Shown here piece after piece: positions 47,015 to 59,100 of a DNA stretch of 64,000 bases. Numbering within the stretch: the first letter of the stretch is position 1; each line of letters starts with the position of its first letter. The stretch is from Ornithodoros turicata (taxonomy: Eukaryota > Arthropoda > Arachnida > Ixodida > Argasidae), in assembly GCF_037126465.1 (NCBI RefSeq), contig NC_088206.1, forward strand, positions 14,550,702-14,614,701. The letters run 5' to 3'. The notes beneath the pieces are model-generated. The model was given only the letters and a program-made list of their open reading frames with translations, had not been told where the DNA came from and ran no database searches. A program made the position numbers and the translations under genes.

Positions 47015-50000
47015 CTATCCGTAACGCTGAAAAGGAAGTACAGAGTCAGTTTATTCTCCCTGTGCAAAAGCTTCTCTCCTCAATTGTTGAGTCAACTACA
47101 CAGTGTGTACTTTAAATACTACTCACTCTGTTGTCTGTATGAAAGTGAAAACAATAAAAAAGATTGTAAATATTAGAAACTGATTCACATCACTTATTCA
47201 CTTATGCATAAATGGGAGGTGTCAACTTACATTGCCCTCTGTATTGTGCTACAAAAAAAAGCACATTTGAATTATCACAATGATAAAATGGCTCTGACAA
47301 TCTATTGCTAGATCACCAGGTAATATATAAGATAAGGGGACAATGATGCATGCATTGATCTATCAAGTTTAATATAATATTTCCAATTTTTGTGGCTCTT
47401 TATGCTCGAATAAAGAAAAAAGGCTGGCTGATATATGCACCTAAAATGCATAAAAACTGCACCTAATGCTGATGAAGACCTGTTTTATTCATTGCCAACT
47501 AGGCAACCATTTTTTAAAATTTGCTTACTGTCTGTGTCGCTTGAACTAAATGAAAGAAAGACAGCGTTTTGTTCCATTCATTATACGTGGAGCAGAGCTG
47601 GGAGTGTAACAGCGGATACTGCTTCATTGTATGTATTCAAGTACCTGTAATATCTTACTGTTTTGAAACTGTACTTACGGGGTGGTCGGGGAGCTTGTAA
47701 AGTTTTGCAAAAGAGAGAAATGAGTTGAACACGTTACTTTTCACATGTAAGACAATATTTTTTAGCATTATTTCATGTCCTTGTGTTTTCGTATGTCAAG
47801 TACTACGTACATGTAAAATAAACAAGCAAACTTACATAACCTGCGCGTGCAATCCACTTACCATAGTACTGACGAGGTGGTTCTGCAGAAAAATGACGAA
47901 ATTGAAATGAGATTGCCACGTAAATTATCTATTTGTAATGTAACGCTTCTACCAAACTATTGCAATGTGAGAGCCATAGCAAGCCCAAGTGTGAAGTCAA
48001 AGCTAGTGTCATAATAATCCACGTGCTGAGTGTCATAATAATCCATGCAGGACATTACGTGTGTAAAAGGCAAGGAACCAAAGATGCTGTTCTTACGATA
48101 GTTTGGCTGAGGCGCTAAGGAGATAATTGGATTATGTAATTTATTTAGTGATCACGTAAATGCCAAAATGAACAAAAAGTGACAAAAGGCAGTGTACCTG
48201 GGTAGTATACTGGCTGACCTGTTGGCATACATTGACGAATGAGTAAGCATAAAAACTGAAGTGTATTCGCTGTACATATGTTGCAATCTCACCAACATGT
48301 ATTGCGTGTCTACGTACAAAGGGAAGGGTTATGAGTCTTACTTACGAACATAAACTGGGTATGGCTCTGGAACTAATCAATACACAGAGTAAATACTAAT
48401 GCTATGTGGGAGGGCTTTCGAAGAAAACAAATTGTGTGCATGTAAAGAATCATCCAGTCTCACCTTTTTGGTATACTGGAACGTGCTCTGAATTACAATA
48501 ATCGTATACTATTAATAACAGAACATGCAGCACTATTATATTGTGCAGCTTTGGACTAAAGTTTACGGCACTGGCGTATTTCTTCATCGGAGCGGCCCCC
48601 TGCTAGATATCAGGAAGAGATTGAGTAAGAAATGGATGACCCGCTATTTTATTCACCTCTCGGTATGTGTGTCTGCTGAGTTTGCTACTAGGGTGGCGCG
48701 CCAATGGAGAAGTGCGACACCCCGGTGTTCCGTAAACTTCTGTCCCAAGCCGTACAACACTTTTACGTTAGTGCTTCTAGCTGTAAATACCATAGATGCA
48801 TACTTACTAACGGTCTCCTTGGGAGCAGCTGGGGGTGAGGTAAGGACATTTAATTGCGCGTGCAAGAATAACTATGAAGTACAAATATTCCAACAAACTT
48901 CACGAACATCTTTGAACTATATATTGTCCATGGCATTCAGTATGTAGATAGATATACCCTACCATTCCAACACAGCATCGTTGCCCAGAGTGGCAGACAG
49001 TCACATATGTATAGTCTGATAGAGTGATAACATGATTTAGTCTTCAACACGTAATACGAAGATGCCACGCCTTAGCCGCAAAATATGCATGCTAAGGGCA
49101 GGTGGTCTTGTGTATCTATTGTCTCCTATGGTACCTTGCCATTATTACTAGACTTTCTTCTCACAGCCAGTTGCATTTTTTTGTGTAACTTTGCCCAGCA
49201 CGTGCTGTCCAGCCGCGAGTCTCGCGACGGTGCCGTAAAGCGAGCTCCACCTAAAGCACAAAGGCGTTAGGTGAAGCCGACTTGCGGAATGAATGTTGCC
49301 AGAAGTATGTTCCTTCCACGTGTTCGGGATCATGGACGGCTTGCCGTCTCCCAGCGCAGCCGTTTAACTCGGAACTGAAGAAGACGATTGCGGTGCTTTC
49401 GTCCGTATACACAATGACGAAATATCACTTCAGGAAGTAGAAGCCGATGTTATCAGGCAGAGATGGAGGACTGCCCGTCAAGACAGCATCCAGAACTTTT
49501 TCCGGCCTACTATAGTGCTTAATAAAGTTTACTGTTAAAGCGAAGCTCGTTTATTCGGACTTTTGCATGATCCCCGCAGAGTCCGAGATATTGGACGGCG
49601 TCTGTAATAGTGTAACATGCAGTTCGAAAGTGCTTTTTCCTTTTTGTGTCTGCGTTATTTCATCAGCTATACATCCCTGTTGCAAAGTAGAACGGTCTCA
49701 GAAACCAATGGACTGAGTAACATTGCTCCTTTGTGCTGGTCTGTTATTAGGAAGGTTAACAAAATAGTTCAGTGAATTAGGAATGTGTTTGTAAAGCTCT
49801 ACTTACGGTTATACACAGGCTCTGCGTTTAAAAGAACGAGATTAGGATTGTTAATGAGACTTTTATAGTGGAGGAAAATTATTGATTGTCTGATAGTCCA
49901 CGTGAAGAGGAATCTGCATACCCTTTTCAGGTTTCTTTTCGTTGACAACTGTCGAATAATACAAAAATTATCATTATCATCACATCATTAATTGTCACTA

Positions 50001-52594
50001 TTAAATGAAGCACTACGCAGTAAAGTCGATTATCCCTTACTTTTTAAGTTGATCTCTGTAGAAGAGGGGAAAAAGTGCGAAAACAAAACAACACATTCAG
50101 ATATTAATGCCAACTTATACGACAATATCCTTTCATGAAGTTGGTTAGCTCTTTTCAATTTGTTTATGGTATATAGAGTGTTGAGGAGTACTCACGAATT
50201 GGTTCTGCAAACAAAGATGTCAGGAAATGAATTAATTGAGATGAGGTAATTGAGTTGTTGAAAAATGATAAATATTTGTGACAAAATTACAAGAAAATTT
50301 ACTCGAGGGTGCATTTGCAAACACAAAAAATTGAGCAGCAAGGCTGTGTCACCTTTCTTCTTGTAGTCATCCTTTTTGTAGTCGTCTTTTTTGTAGTTGT
50401 CCTTCTGGTAGCCATAGTCGTTCTTCTTGTAGCCGTAATCGTCTTTCTTATAGCCGTAGTCGTAACCTTGTTTCCTGTAGTCTGGCTTGTAGCCGTAGTC
50501 ATCCTTCTTGTAGTTATAGTCGTAACCTTGTTTCCTGTAGTCTGGCTTGTAGCCGTAATCGTCTTTCTTATAGCCGTAGTCGTAACCTTGTTTCCTGTAG
50601 TCTGGTTTGTAGCCGTAGTCATCCTTCTTGTAGTTATAGTCGTTACCGTGTTTCCTGTAGTCTGGCCGGTAGCCATCATAATTTTGTTTTCTGTAGTCTG
50701 GCTGGTAGCCGTAATCGTCTTTCTTGTAGCCATAGTCATTATAACCTGACTTTCTGTAATCAGGCTGGTAGCCATAGTCCGGCTTCTTGTAGTCACTCTG
50801 GTAGTCGTAACCTCTCTTGTTGTCGTCATAGTTGTCATTATAGTCATACGTGTCGTAATTTCTGTAGGAGTTGTCGTTGTAACCGTAGTCGTAATCGGTG
50901 ATGACCTTCTTCTTCTTCAGTTTCTTTTTGGGCTTTTCTTTTTTTATCTCTTTCACTATAACCACCTCTGAAATATAGTGAAAGAACAATGCGAAAAACA
51001 GCACACGGCATTATCAGTATATCCCCACTGTAAGCAGTAGACGCTTTGCGAGGAAGTATGCGACGACGATGTGCATACAGAACTCCTGCAGGTATCCGCA
51101 CGAGCGGCTATATCCGTGTATTCACACAGGTCCCATGGAATATTCTAGTGCAAGAAAATACAAAAATCTTCTCATGGGGGAAAGTTTCTGCCGCGTGTTA
51201 TGCTGAGCATTTAAAAGGTGCCTGGATATTGAGCGTGGCATACGAGCTCTTTGCACACGACACCGTCTGCGTCTCTTCCTGTCTTCTGCTACGTAATGTT
51301 GGTGACTGTGGCTGCGCCGCCCGATATTCTCTACGGTTATTAGTGCACGAAAAGACATGACATTAAGCGCTTGCGCTTTCGTGGCAGCAAAGAGCTATGA
51401 CGTTTTTCGCATCTTACGCTGGGGGATGTCGCTCGTTCGCATGCATGGACGTGAATCCCGAATATCCCTTCTTCCTCCGCTCTTCTGCTGGCGTCGTCTG
51501 CTAGCAACCATTAGCAGCCTTGCTTTGCTTTTCGCCCAATAAAGTGGCACGTGCGGACACCCGTCAAACGGGTTGCGTTGGTGGTCGGTCATTACTTCCA
51601 GATATAAAACTTACTTGTCCAGAAATAAAAAGTACTGGCCATGCACAACTACCCACCAAGCAACAGCCATTGGAAGTATTCGACAACCGAACCCACTTCG
51701 GGGGAACCAAGAAATCATGAGCACGTGTTGGCATCATAAACTCTCAGAGTTTCTGTAACTGAAGCTTTACAGCAACACGACCGTTCGTGTGGCGAAGCCA
51801 CATATACGGCGCGCGTTCAGTTTATCTCGCTGAGTACGCCAGGAATCTGTAATTTACTTTTTTTTCTGAAATTGATCGCTCTCTGAAATAAGAAATAAGC
51901 TATTATCTTATCTTTTATCTCGATGTCCGAGTGTCGTACGTAATTCGGTTATTTTGCAAGAAGTAATACATATTTTAAAAAGCTGAGTTTCGGTGCAGTT
52001 CGAAATTGTAACATAACAGTTCAGTGTCGTGGCATAAGGCTGTTAGATATATCACTGACCCTGTTTCTATCGTAAAACACAGAATTGTCGAGTTTGTATT
52101 CGTGCTCCCAGGAAGCTTCTTTTCTCCTAACATCTTTGAGATTACTCCAAAGTGTTTCTTGTCACTTAAGAATGCACAGAGACCACGTATGTATGTGCTG
52201 TACACAGTGCTGTACACAAAACTATAAAAACAAAAATGATATCGTGCGCTATATAAAAACTGAAGATGCAGTACCTTTCTTGGCGGATTTCTTGCTGGGC
52301 GCATCATGTTGGGCTGTAGCAGTACGGGAAACAACATCAGACAATAACATATCAGCTGTATATATATAATATAAATAAATAATATGTTGAATAAAAAAAA
52401 AGTCCTTACAGTAAGATGGCGGGTAGTCGTTGTACACATCACCTCCAGTTTTCTTGTCGAGGACAACTAGGATAAATTACATATGCTCATAAAGGTAAGT
52501 ATATAGCCTCCGCCTGTACAGCATCGGCTGGAAACTAGAAACAAGGCTGATTTGCTTGCCACCCGGCTATTTTCTGGCTTAGCCAATAATAATA

Positions 52595-52632
<38 letters not shown>

Positions 52633-54620
52633 GTAATATCCGTTATATTCGATGGTGGTTCCTGGAGACTCGTAAGGAGTTTAATGAAAGCGTGATTGGG
52701 GGACCAACATACGATCCAGCTATGAGACCTTCAGCAAAAAATATAACAGCACACCTCAAGTTTATTTAAAAGCAGCTGGAAATGTGCATCTTGTCTGCGT
52801 CATCAGCACCGTCACGTCAGGTCAGTGCTATTCTCCTCTGTAGGAATTACCCGATTTTGTTTTAGCTGAGTACCACATTTTATTTTATTTCTTTTTAGAG
52901 GTAAGCATCGAGAACATAGAAGAAAATCAGCCTTTGCAGCCTTATACACTTATACACTTAATAGCCTTATACACTTACCCTTCTTCTCGATAGCTTTACC
53001 TGTAACGGATAACAAATAATAATTCAATCGTCCAAAAGTCATCCTTCCAGGGTTCAATTACATTCAGGATTACTTTAGATGTTGCGTACTTGTAATAACT
53101 GTAACTTAATTCATTTGGCACACAATTTGTAGTGAACTTGGCGTTACTTTTCGAATAACTTTGACTAAGAGACCCCTTTTCACAGTTTTCTTTCCGTGAT
53201 ACTTTTACAGCCTCACATGCTCCTGTTCTTATGTTTCTGCTAAGCACATATTTCTAGTCATCGTACTAATTTGTCACGTCAATAAATATTTCTGTATTTT
53301 TACCGGATTTTTCGTGCAAGAAGAATAAACGTATACGTCAAAATTCCATACGTAACTCGGTGTAACTCAATTGCTTTTAACAGACTAATTTAATTGTAAT
53401 AAAGTTAGAACTATGATTTCCTAATTCTGACTATATAATAATTTACTCATTATTATTATAATTGACTATAACTGACTATAATATAACTGACTATAATTGA
53501 CTATAACTATTGACTATAATTTATTCATTTTACGAAACATGTTACTTGTAATTGTAAGCCAGTTACTTCTCAAAAGTATTTTTTACAAATATGGTACAGC
53601 AAGCGGCGTTCTATGACGCCCCCTTCTTCTGCTTCCCTTGTAGCGAAGGAGTTGCCGACGCCCTTGTAGGCTGGTCACGTGTCCATCAGGAGAGGTCGTG
53701 TCCCTTTAAACCCTAGACGACACAATGGAATTCACTGTGGATCTTACGTAAGCCTCATTGCAGACCTGTCTGCGAAATGCATTCCTTCGGCGTCAAAATT
53801 TGGAGTCCAGGATTCGTCGGTTAATTGAAGAACGAGAATGCGCTTGAGAAGCGTGAGAATGCGGAGAGGCCTCAGATTGGTCTCCTGAAACGATCTCCCC
53901 GCGCTAATTGGACGAGTCGTTTGAGGAGACCAATGCTGAGAGCCCATTCCGTATTGGCGCGGCCACCTCGAGAAGGAGAGGGAGAGGTAAATCGACGTAG
54001 AATCCCTGTACAAGATGTCCAAAGTTGAACTTCAGATTTGTTTCAACGCCTTCTTACTTTTTCCACAATTTACGACGGCCGAACCCTGTGTCACATTTTC
54101 TCCTTTAATCGCAAAAATTTCGCCCGTTTTGACGAACCTAAGTAACATACGTATGGAGAAAGGGGATGAGACCAGCAGCTCCAATGTCGTAGCCCACAGA
54201 GGGGGGTTTCGGCTGTTCAACCCCTCCCCTCCCTGAAATCTTTGGCATATTATTTGAGAGAGGGAAATGAGAGTAGAACCCATCCCGAAATATTTTTTCA
54301 GGCTAAGTCACTGGAGCACTTCCATCGTAATCCTGCCTCTGCTCTGTTGCTGTGTCCACGATGGCCAAAATTTGCGAAAATTCTACACATATAAATGTAA
54401 AATAAATAAAAGCACTGACAAATATAATTATAATAATATAATAAATAAAAATATAATATAATAACAATAGAATAAAAATAAAAATAACTTAAAAATATAC
54501 ATAAATATAACAAAGCGAAATCACGTCTACAAACTTACCCTTGTCGGACGACACCAAAGAAAGCACTCCGAGAAGCACTACTAAGACGAGGCAGATGAAC
54601 TTCACCGCGCAGGAAAGCAT
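47015..54620 (-). CDS. Secreted Tyr/Lys/Asp- and Pro/Tyr-rich structural protein, micro-exon gene
   Basis: Seventeen proposed exons: 54539-54620, 52979-52999, 52410-52466, 52275-52313, 50353-50967, 50196-50204, 50041-50055, 49922-49948, 49807-49821, 48464-48487, 48346-48366, 48198-48218, 48097-48114, 47862-47882, 47679-47693, 47231-47238, 47015-47026. They give 339 residues. Every intron is phase 1 except the last, so exons can be skipped without shifting the frame. Exon 1 is a signal peptide (MLSCAVKFICLVLVVLLGVL). The large exon starts with a lysine-rich patch, then tandem 20-residue units (YKKDDYGYKPDYRKQGYDYG). The micro-exons add Pro/Tyr motifs (EPVYN, HVPVYQK, EPYPVYV, QPVYYP, PPRQYY) and the protein ends RYG. 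Tyr/Lys-rich secreted proteins are typical of cuticle, eggshell, silk or attachment cement. The role here is inference, and I do not recognise a named family. Confidence 0.7.
49411..49539 (+). pseudogene. pogo/Tigger-type transposase C-terminal fragment
   Basis: A short frame reading EVEADVIRQRWRTARQDSIQ followed by NFFRPT resembles the tail of pogo/CENP-B-like transposases (RQ..I..FF). Upstream sequence is too decayed to read a catalytic domain. Lies in an intron of the secreted-protein gene, on the opposite strand. Confidence 0.45.
50405..50765. repeat. 60-bp tandem repeat inside the large exon of the secreted-protein gene
   Basis: About five units of 60 bp, three of them (50461-50640) nearly identical, encode the 20-residue Tyr/Lys/Asp unit on the minus strand. 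The outer units at 50641-50760 are shorter and more diverged. This points to recent expansion or homogenisation by unequal exchange. Length polymorphism between individuals is likely. Confidence 0.92.
52585..52632. repeat. (AAT)n microsatellite
   Basis: About 48 bp of ATA/AAT trinucleotide repeats with one interruption, in intron 2 of the secreted-protein gene. Confidence 0.9.
53790..54010. repeat. Foldback repeat, third family copy
   Basis: GCTTGAGAAGCGTGAGAATG and GGTCTCCTGAAACGAT on the left are mirrored by GTCGTTTGAGGAGACCAATG and CTCGAGAAGGAGAGGGAG on the right. It is homologous to the copies at 5.5-6.3 and 30.0-30.3 kb. Lies in intron 1 of the secreted-protein gene. Confidence 0.5.
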
Positions 54621-54669
54621 GGCCGCACCTCTCCACGCCGTGTCCGCAGTCCTTCCGGAGAAGAACTAG

Positions 54670-54678
54670 GATTTTTAA
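54670..54678 (-). promoter_or_regulatory. Possible TATA-like element of the secreted-protein gene
   Basis: On the minus strand GTTTAAAAATC lies about 50 bp upstream of the start codon at 54620, which would put transcription start a few tens of bases before the ATG. This is only a composition match. Confidence 0.25.
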
Positions 54679-55507
54679 ACGTGAAAGCGCAATTTATGCG
54701 TTCATTGTACGTAGCGCTATTGTGCGCACGTGTACCACTCATCACGAATCATGAGCACAACTACGAGTCTCAGTCGCAATAACTTCAACACAACAATGCC
54801 GTGTCTGGCATACGCACAACGGATTCGAGATATCAGACTTTTATTGCTGGCCCCTAAAGCACGGTTAGCGTAGACAGGAAAAAGGCAAAGCCGAGGAAGT
54901 TCAGAAAACAGAAATGGACAAAAAACTGCAACAAAACGGTGAAATGTGGCACTCCACTGTGTGCGGCGGTAGGGTGCGGTACGGATATGACCAACAGCAC
55001 GTTGATATGACCCGTCAAAGTACCCGATTGGAGGGCGTCCACCCATATGATCGCAAGAAAGCAGACGAAAGGTGAAACCGAAACTACCTGCTATTCCGGT
55101 CTCAAAGAATGTCTGAGCTGTTGGCTGAGCGTGCGATGTGTGACATAAAAGTATGACAGTTATATTTTGCCGTTTACCTCTGGTCTCTGTCTAGGACTGA
55201 TCCCACTACACAGAAGCTTTGAGTATATGAACGAGCTTTTTTTTTACATTGGCAGTCGATAAAGCCAGACAACGGCCTTTAGGCTTGTATTTTGTTCGCT
55301 TGTTTGTCTGTTTCAACGTCAATATACAGTTACTTTCCATCAAGACGACGAGTGTGTCGCGTGCAATCTCGTGGATGTTACCACACGCTATGTTATCGCG
55401 GGCACTACCACTGCTATCAATATCATCAACATGCAAAAATGCAAAATCCAATCCAATCCAAGCGTACCAAGTGATCGTAAAAGCGCGCTTTACCGGAATC
55501 TGGGGCA

Positions 55508-56100
55508 ATGCAGAGCGAAGAAGCGGAAAAGCACGAAAAATTAGAGTTCATTTGCAGTCTGTGCGGTTTAAAGGAGCGGTATGACAAACACTGCGAAGAG
55601 TTTGGGCGGGGAAAATTCAAGTGAGTCGTTTCGCCTCCACGAAGGAGACAGCCTAGTTGGGTTCTGAGTTTGGCTTCACTCATTGTAATTAGTACTATAC
55701 AACGAATCGTACAACGCGGCAATATACATGCCTAGATGCATTGTGTGGGACATCTGCACTGCTTTCTCCGCTCTGTAGGTTCCTCGAAAAGGTGTACGTC
55801 GTCAAGGACGGGCCCGCAGACTCCGATTTCATAGTATTGGGCGCTAACTGCTCACTTTGTTCTAAGATGGTTTGTCAGAAACCGGTAAGTCACGCACGAG
55901 AAATGTTTTCGTGAACGAATATACCGCCCAGAAAGAGGATCGACAGGGCCCGCTTGTTCTGTAACTGTTTCACTATTTATTGTCATTGTTTGTTTCAGGA
56001 ATGCAGTTTGTTTTACGTCCGGAGGTTCTGTCGTCCATGCTTTCTCACCCACAGTCACGAATTTCCTTCGCAACTGCGGCAAGCGTTTGTAAGCTCATGA
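55508..56100 (+). CDS. CDPF1: Cysteine-rich DPF-motif domain-containing protein 1
   Basis: Small conserved protein of unknown function. Three exons in phase: 55508-55620, 55779-55884, 55999-56100 (106 residues; human about 123). The cysteine pattern of the family is complete: ICSLCGLKERY (Cys 16/19), NCSLCSKMVC (Cys 62/65/70) and ECSLFYVRRFCRPC (Cys 75/84/87), which suggests metal binding. Human CDPF1 has KDPFTSDKDRFLVLG where this has KDGPADSDFIVLG. The eponymous DPF triplet is therefore not kept. The stop codon abuts that of the minus-strand gene downstream. Start chosen as the first Met of the exon. Confidence 0.9.
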
Positions 56101-59100
56101 CAAGCTTTCGTTCGTTCTATTGTTATCATTTGTATCGCTATTCTGCATTGTAAACGTCGTAGCATTTTCTAAAGCGTCGTTTCTTGTGGGTGAGGCTGGC
56201 CACCGGGTGCCATTAATTATGGGATATGAGGCTGAAGAGTAGTTTGTCTGTGCTGCTGTACTGGTGGCTGCAGAAGTGCTCGCTGGGACCACAGGTTCCG
56301 TCACAACAATCACAACGTCGCCATCGTTCTTGTGAATGAGCTGCTCTGCCACTTCCGAGCCAAGTTCTTTGAAGCCCAAGTCCTCCATCAATGGAATCAC
56401 GATGTCTGGAGAGTACAAACACGTCTGCATTTGAAGGTCACATTGACACAAACACAGGAACGAAAAAGTACAGCCGGACTGCCGGAATTGTTTACCTAGA
56501 TTAGGCACACCAGTGTAGTTTTCTAGATCCATCCCTTCAGCAGATCCTTCATGGGGTGGAAAATAAATGACTGGTTAGATTTGAGCAGAATGTGCAGTTT
56601 TTAACGAGAACAGAATGATTTGTGCAGGAAAGGAAAGGACTATCAGATAAACTGAAAAGCATAATAAATTCTGCAATGAATGCTGTTCGTCCAATCAAGA
56701 TGGTAGCCCGATTTTTTTATTTTTTTTGATGGGGGGCACTTTACGTGGGGAAGGAGGATTTTCTCCTTGTTTCCCTCTCCCACGTTCAAGGGCTACGCCC
56801 CAGCCTCCAGTTCTTGCATTGCAGGTCTGTAGGCAAGTGATTCTTGCAGCTGATCTGCAATGCTTACAGCATTTGGTGGGAACTATGACACATCCAAGGC
56901 ATGCCTGGTGGATGTCCCACTGCTAAGGCAATCGCCGAGCATGGCAAAAGACCGCATTAAAAACTCTGAAAATTATCAGTGTGAACGCCGTTTATCTCAT
57001 GGGAAGAAATTGAGTTTTCTGAATTTAATTCTGAAATTTGTAAAGTCAGTCTCATGTTTGTTCTCTTTTTTTTTTTGCCAGACTACGATGGTAATATAGT
57101 AACGCTGCAGTGGTTGAGGCAATTTTCACACGAGACAACCACAACACACGCCTTGCAATGCCCAGGTTGCATACTTCAATTGAATGATGGCAGTTGAAGA
57201 ATGCTTAGTGAAGGATGAAGATGAAAATTGATCTTCAACTGCCATCATTCAAATGCTGGTACGCGAATTGTCAGCCAAGAAAGTTCTCCATCAAGTTAGT
57301 GTAACATGTGTCGGAAGAAAGTGGTGAACCGAAACTTCCGTTTTTTTTTCTCGCTGTTGTTTCAGGGAACTGAATCATAAGCGTGCTACCAGTTCAGTGC
57401 TTCTGGTTTTCGTTTTCTTTACGTCCCTAGGGTAATTTATCTAATTTGTCTCACAGGCTGCATTGTTTGAGGGAGCCTTTTTTCTGTTCCAACAATACAT
57501 TGTGCACATTGAGTCGTATACCCGCCACATGATTTTTGGTAATCTATTGTTGGCTGACAAGAGTCGCTCAGGTTGGGCTCTCTTGCGTTCAAGTGAAACA
57601 TGTAACATGGTCACATGACAGGGTAGCAATAGTCCCCTTCTCGAGCATGGCTCCAGAAAACAAGGGTGGAGGGGCGCACATTAGGTATGCAAAACACACA
57701 TATCACTTACGACGAGTTGACGACACACCTGCAAAAGGGGTATCTTCTTCAGTGGATGACGCCACAAGAAATAAAGCGTTTGTACAAGAAAATATTATTA
57801 TATATATTATTATTGTATATTGTTATATACAGGGTGTTCAAAATTAAGCTTTCACTAGCACTTTTATAGGCGAACAAAAGAAAACTGGTGCTATTTTTCT
57901 GTCCCTTGAGTAAGAAACAGGTGCTACATAATTAGCGGCACCTGTTCCTTACACAAGTAGCGTAAAGTTATCATCTGGTTTCCTGTCATCGCTGTGTTTG
58001 CGTAGTGCTTGTGAAAGCTTAGGTAATTTTGAATACCCTGTATATATTCTTCGTATACATGTATTATATATTATTTGTATACCTATATCATATCTTATTA
58101 TTAATATATTTTTTTTTATTGTTTTGTTATGTTTTGTTATTGTTTTTTGTTTGTATTATTTTTAATGTGGTGCTGCATGGGATACGAGAGTGAAAATTTA
58201 TTCACATTCCAATGGATGCTGCCATGTGTGCAAAAACTTATGAACGCAACTAAACATAGGAGTGGCTTGTACTTGCTTACTGGCATTCGTTCCTGTAATT
58301 CAAAGAGTGCAGGAGATGTCATAGCATATGTTTCTGCCACAAGTGATCGTTTCCGTACCGTTTGTCGTAGGTTCCTCTGAAGTAGTAGTAGTAGTTGTTG
58401 TACCTGGTAAATAATTGATACCATCCATCATGTAATCACTGTGCATGAATGGTGTTGAAGAAAGGTAACCAGCGGTAAAAAACAGGACAAAAGAAGTAGA
58501 AGACACTTTTTTACTGCTGGTTACCTTTCTCCAATAATATGTACCAACATGACCAAACATTCACCCTTCCACGACATGAATGGTGACTGACTGCATTACA
58601 GAGTACAACTCATGGCAACTGTGTCCTACGGGTTCCTGTACATTCACATGCTAGCTTGATACACTGGAAGGTGTAGTGTTGTGCAGATACTGCGAATATG
58701 GGGACTACTTTTTTGGGCTATATGATTGTGCTCACAAAGAGAACTACAAAGAGTCATATGCTAATTGTCTACCCTGTGCAAGTAATTGCTAGTATTTGTA
58801 CATGACAGATATAGTAATGTTCATTTATTTATTTTTGCTAAGACAGTGAATAAAAAAGGAAAACACCAGCTTTGTCCTTAGTACATAGTTACATAGCAAC
58901 TTATCCATTGACAAGCTACAGCACAGTAGTAGTAGGCAATCAGCCAACCAATCAAGGGTTTCTGTGATGGGGCTACTGTAGCGGGTAAAAGAAGACAGTT
59001 TTGCAAACCCACTGATGCCTCGTTCAGAGGAAAAACATGCTAATCACATTTCTCTGTTCGCTTTCCACGTGTGGCATAGACAAACGGTTGGACAGCAGAG

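Noticed and set aside
50309..50749. Valine-rich 146-residue plus-strand ORF resembling a membrane protein
   Set aside because: It is the antisense reading of the Tyr/Lys tandem repeat; the apparent hydrophobicity comes from complementing TAY/AAR codons.
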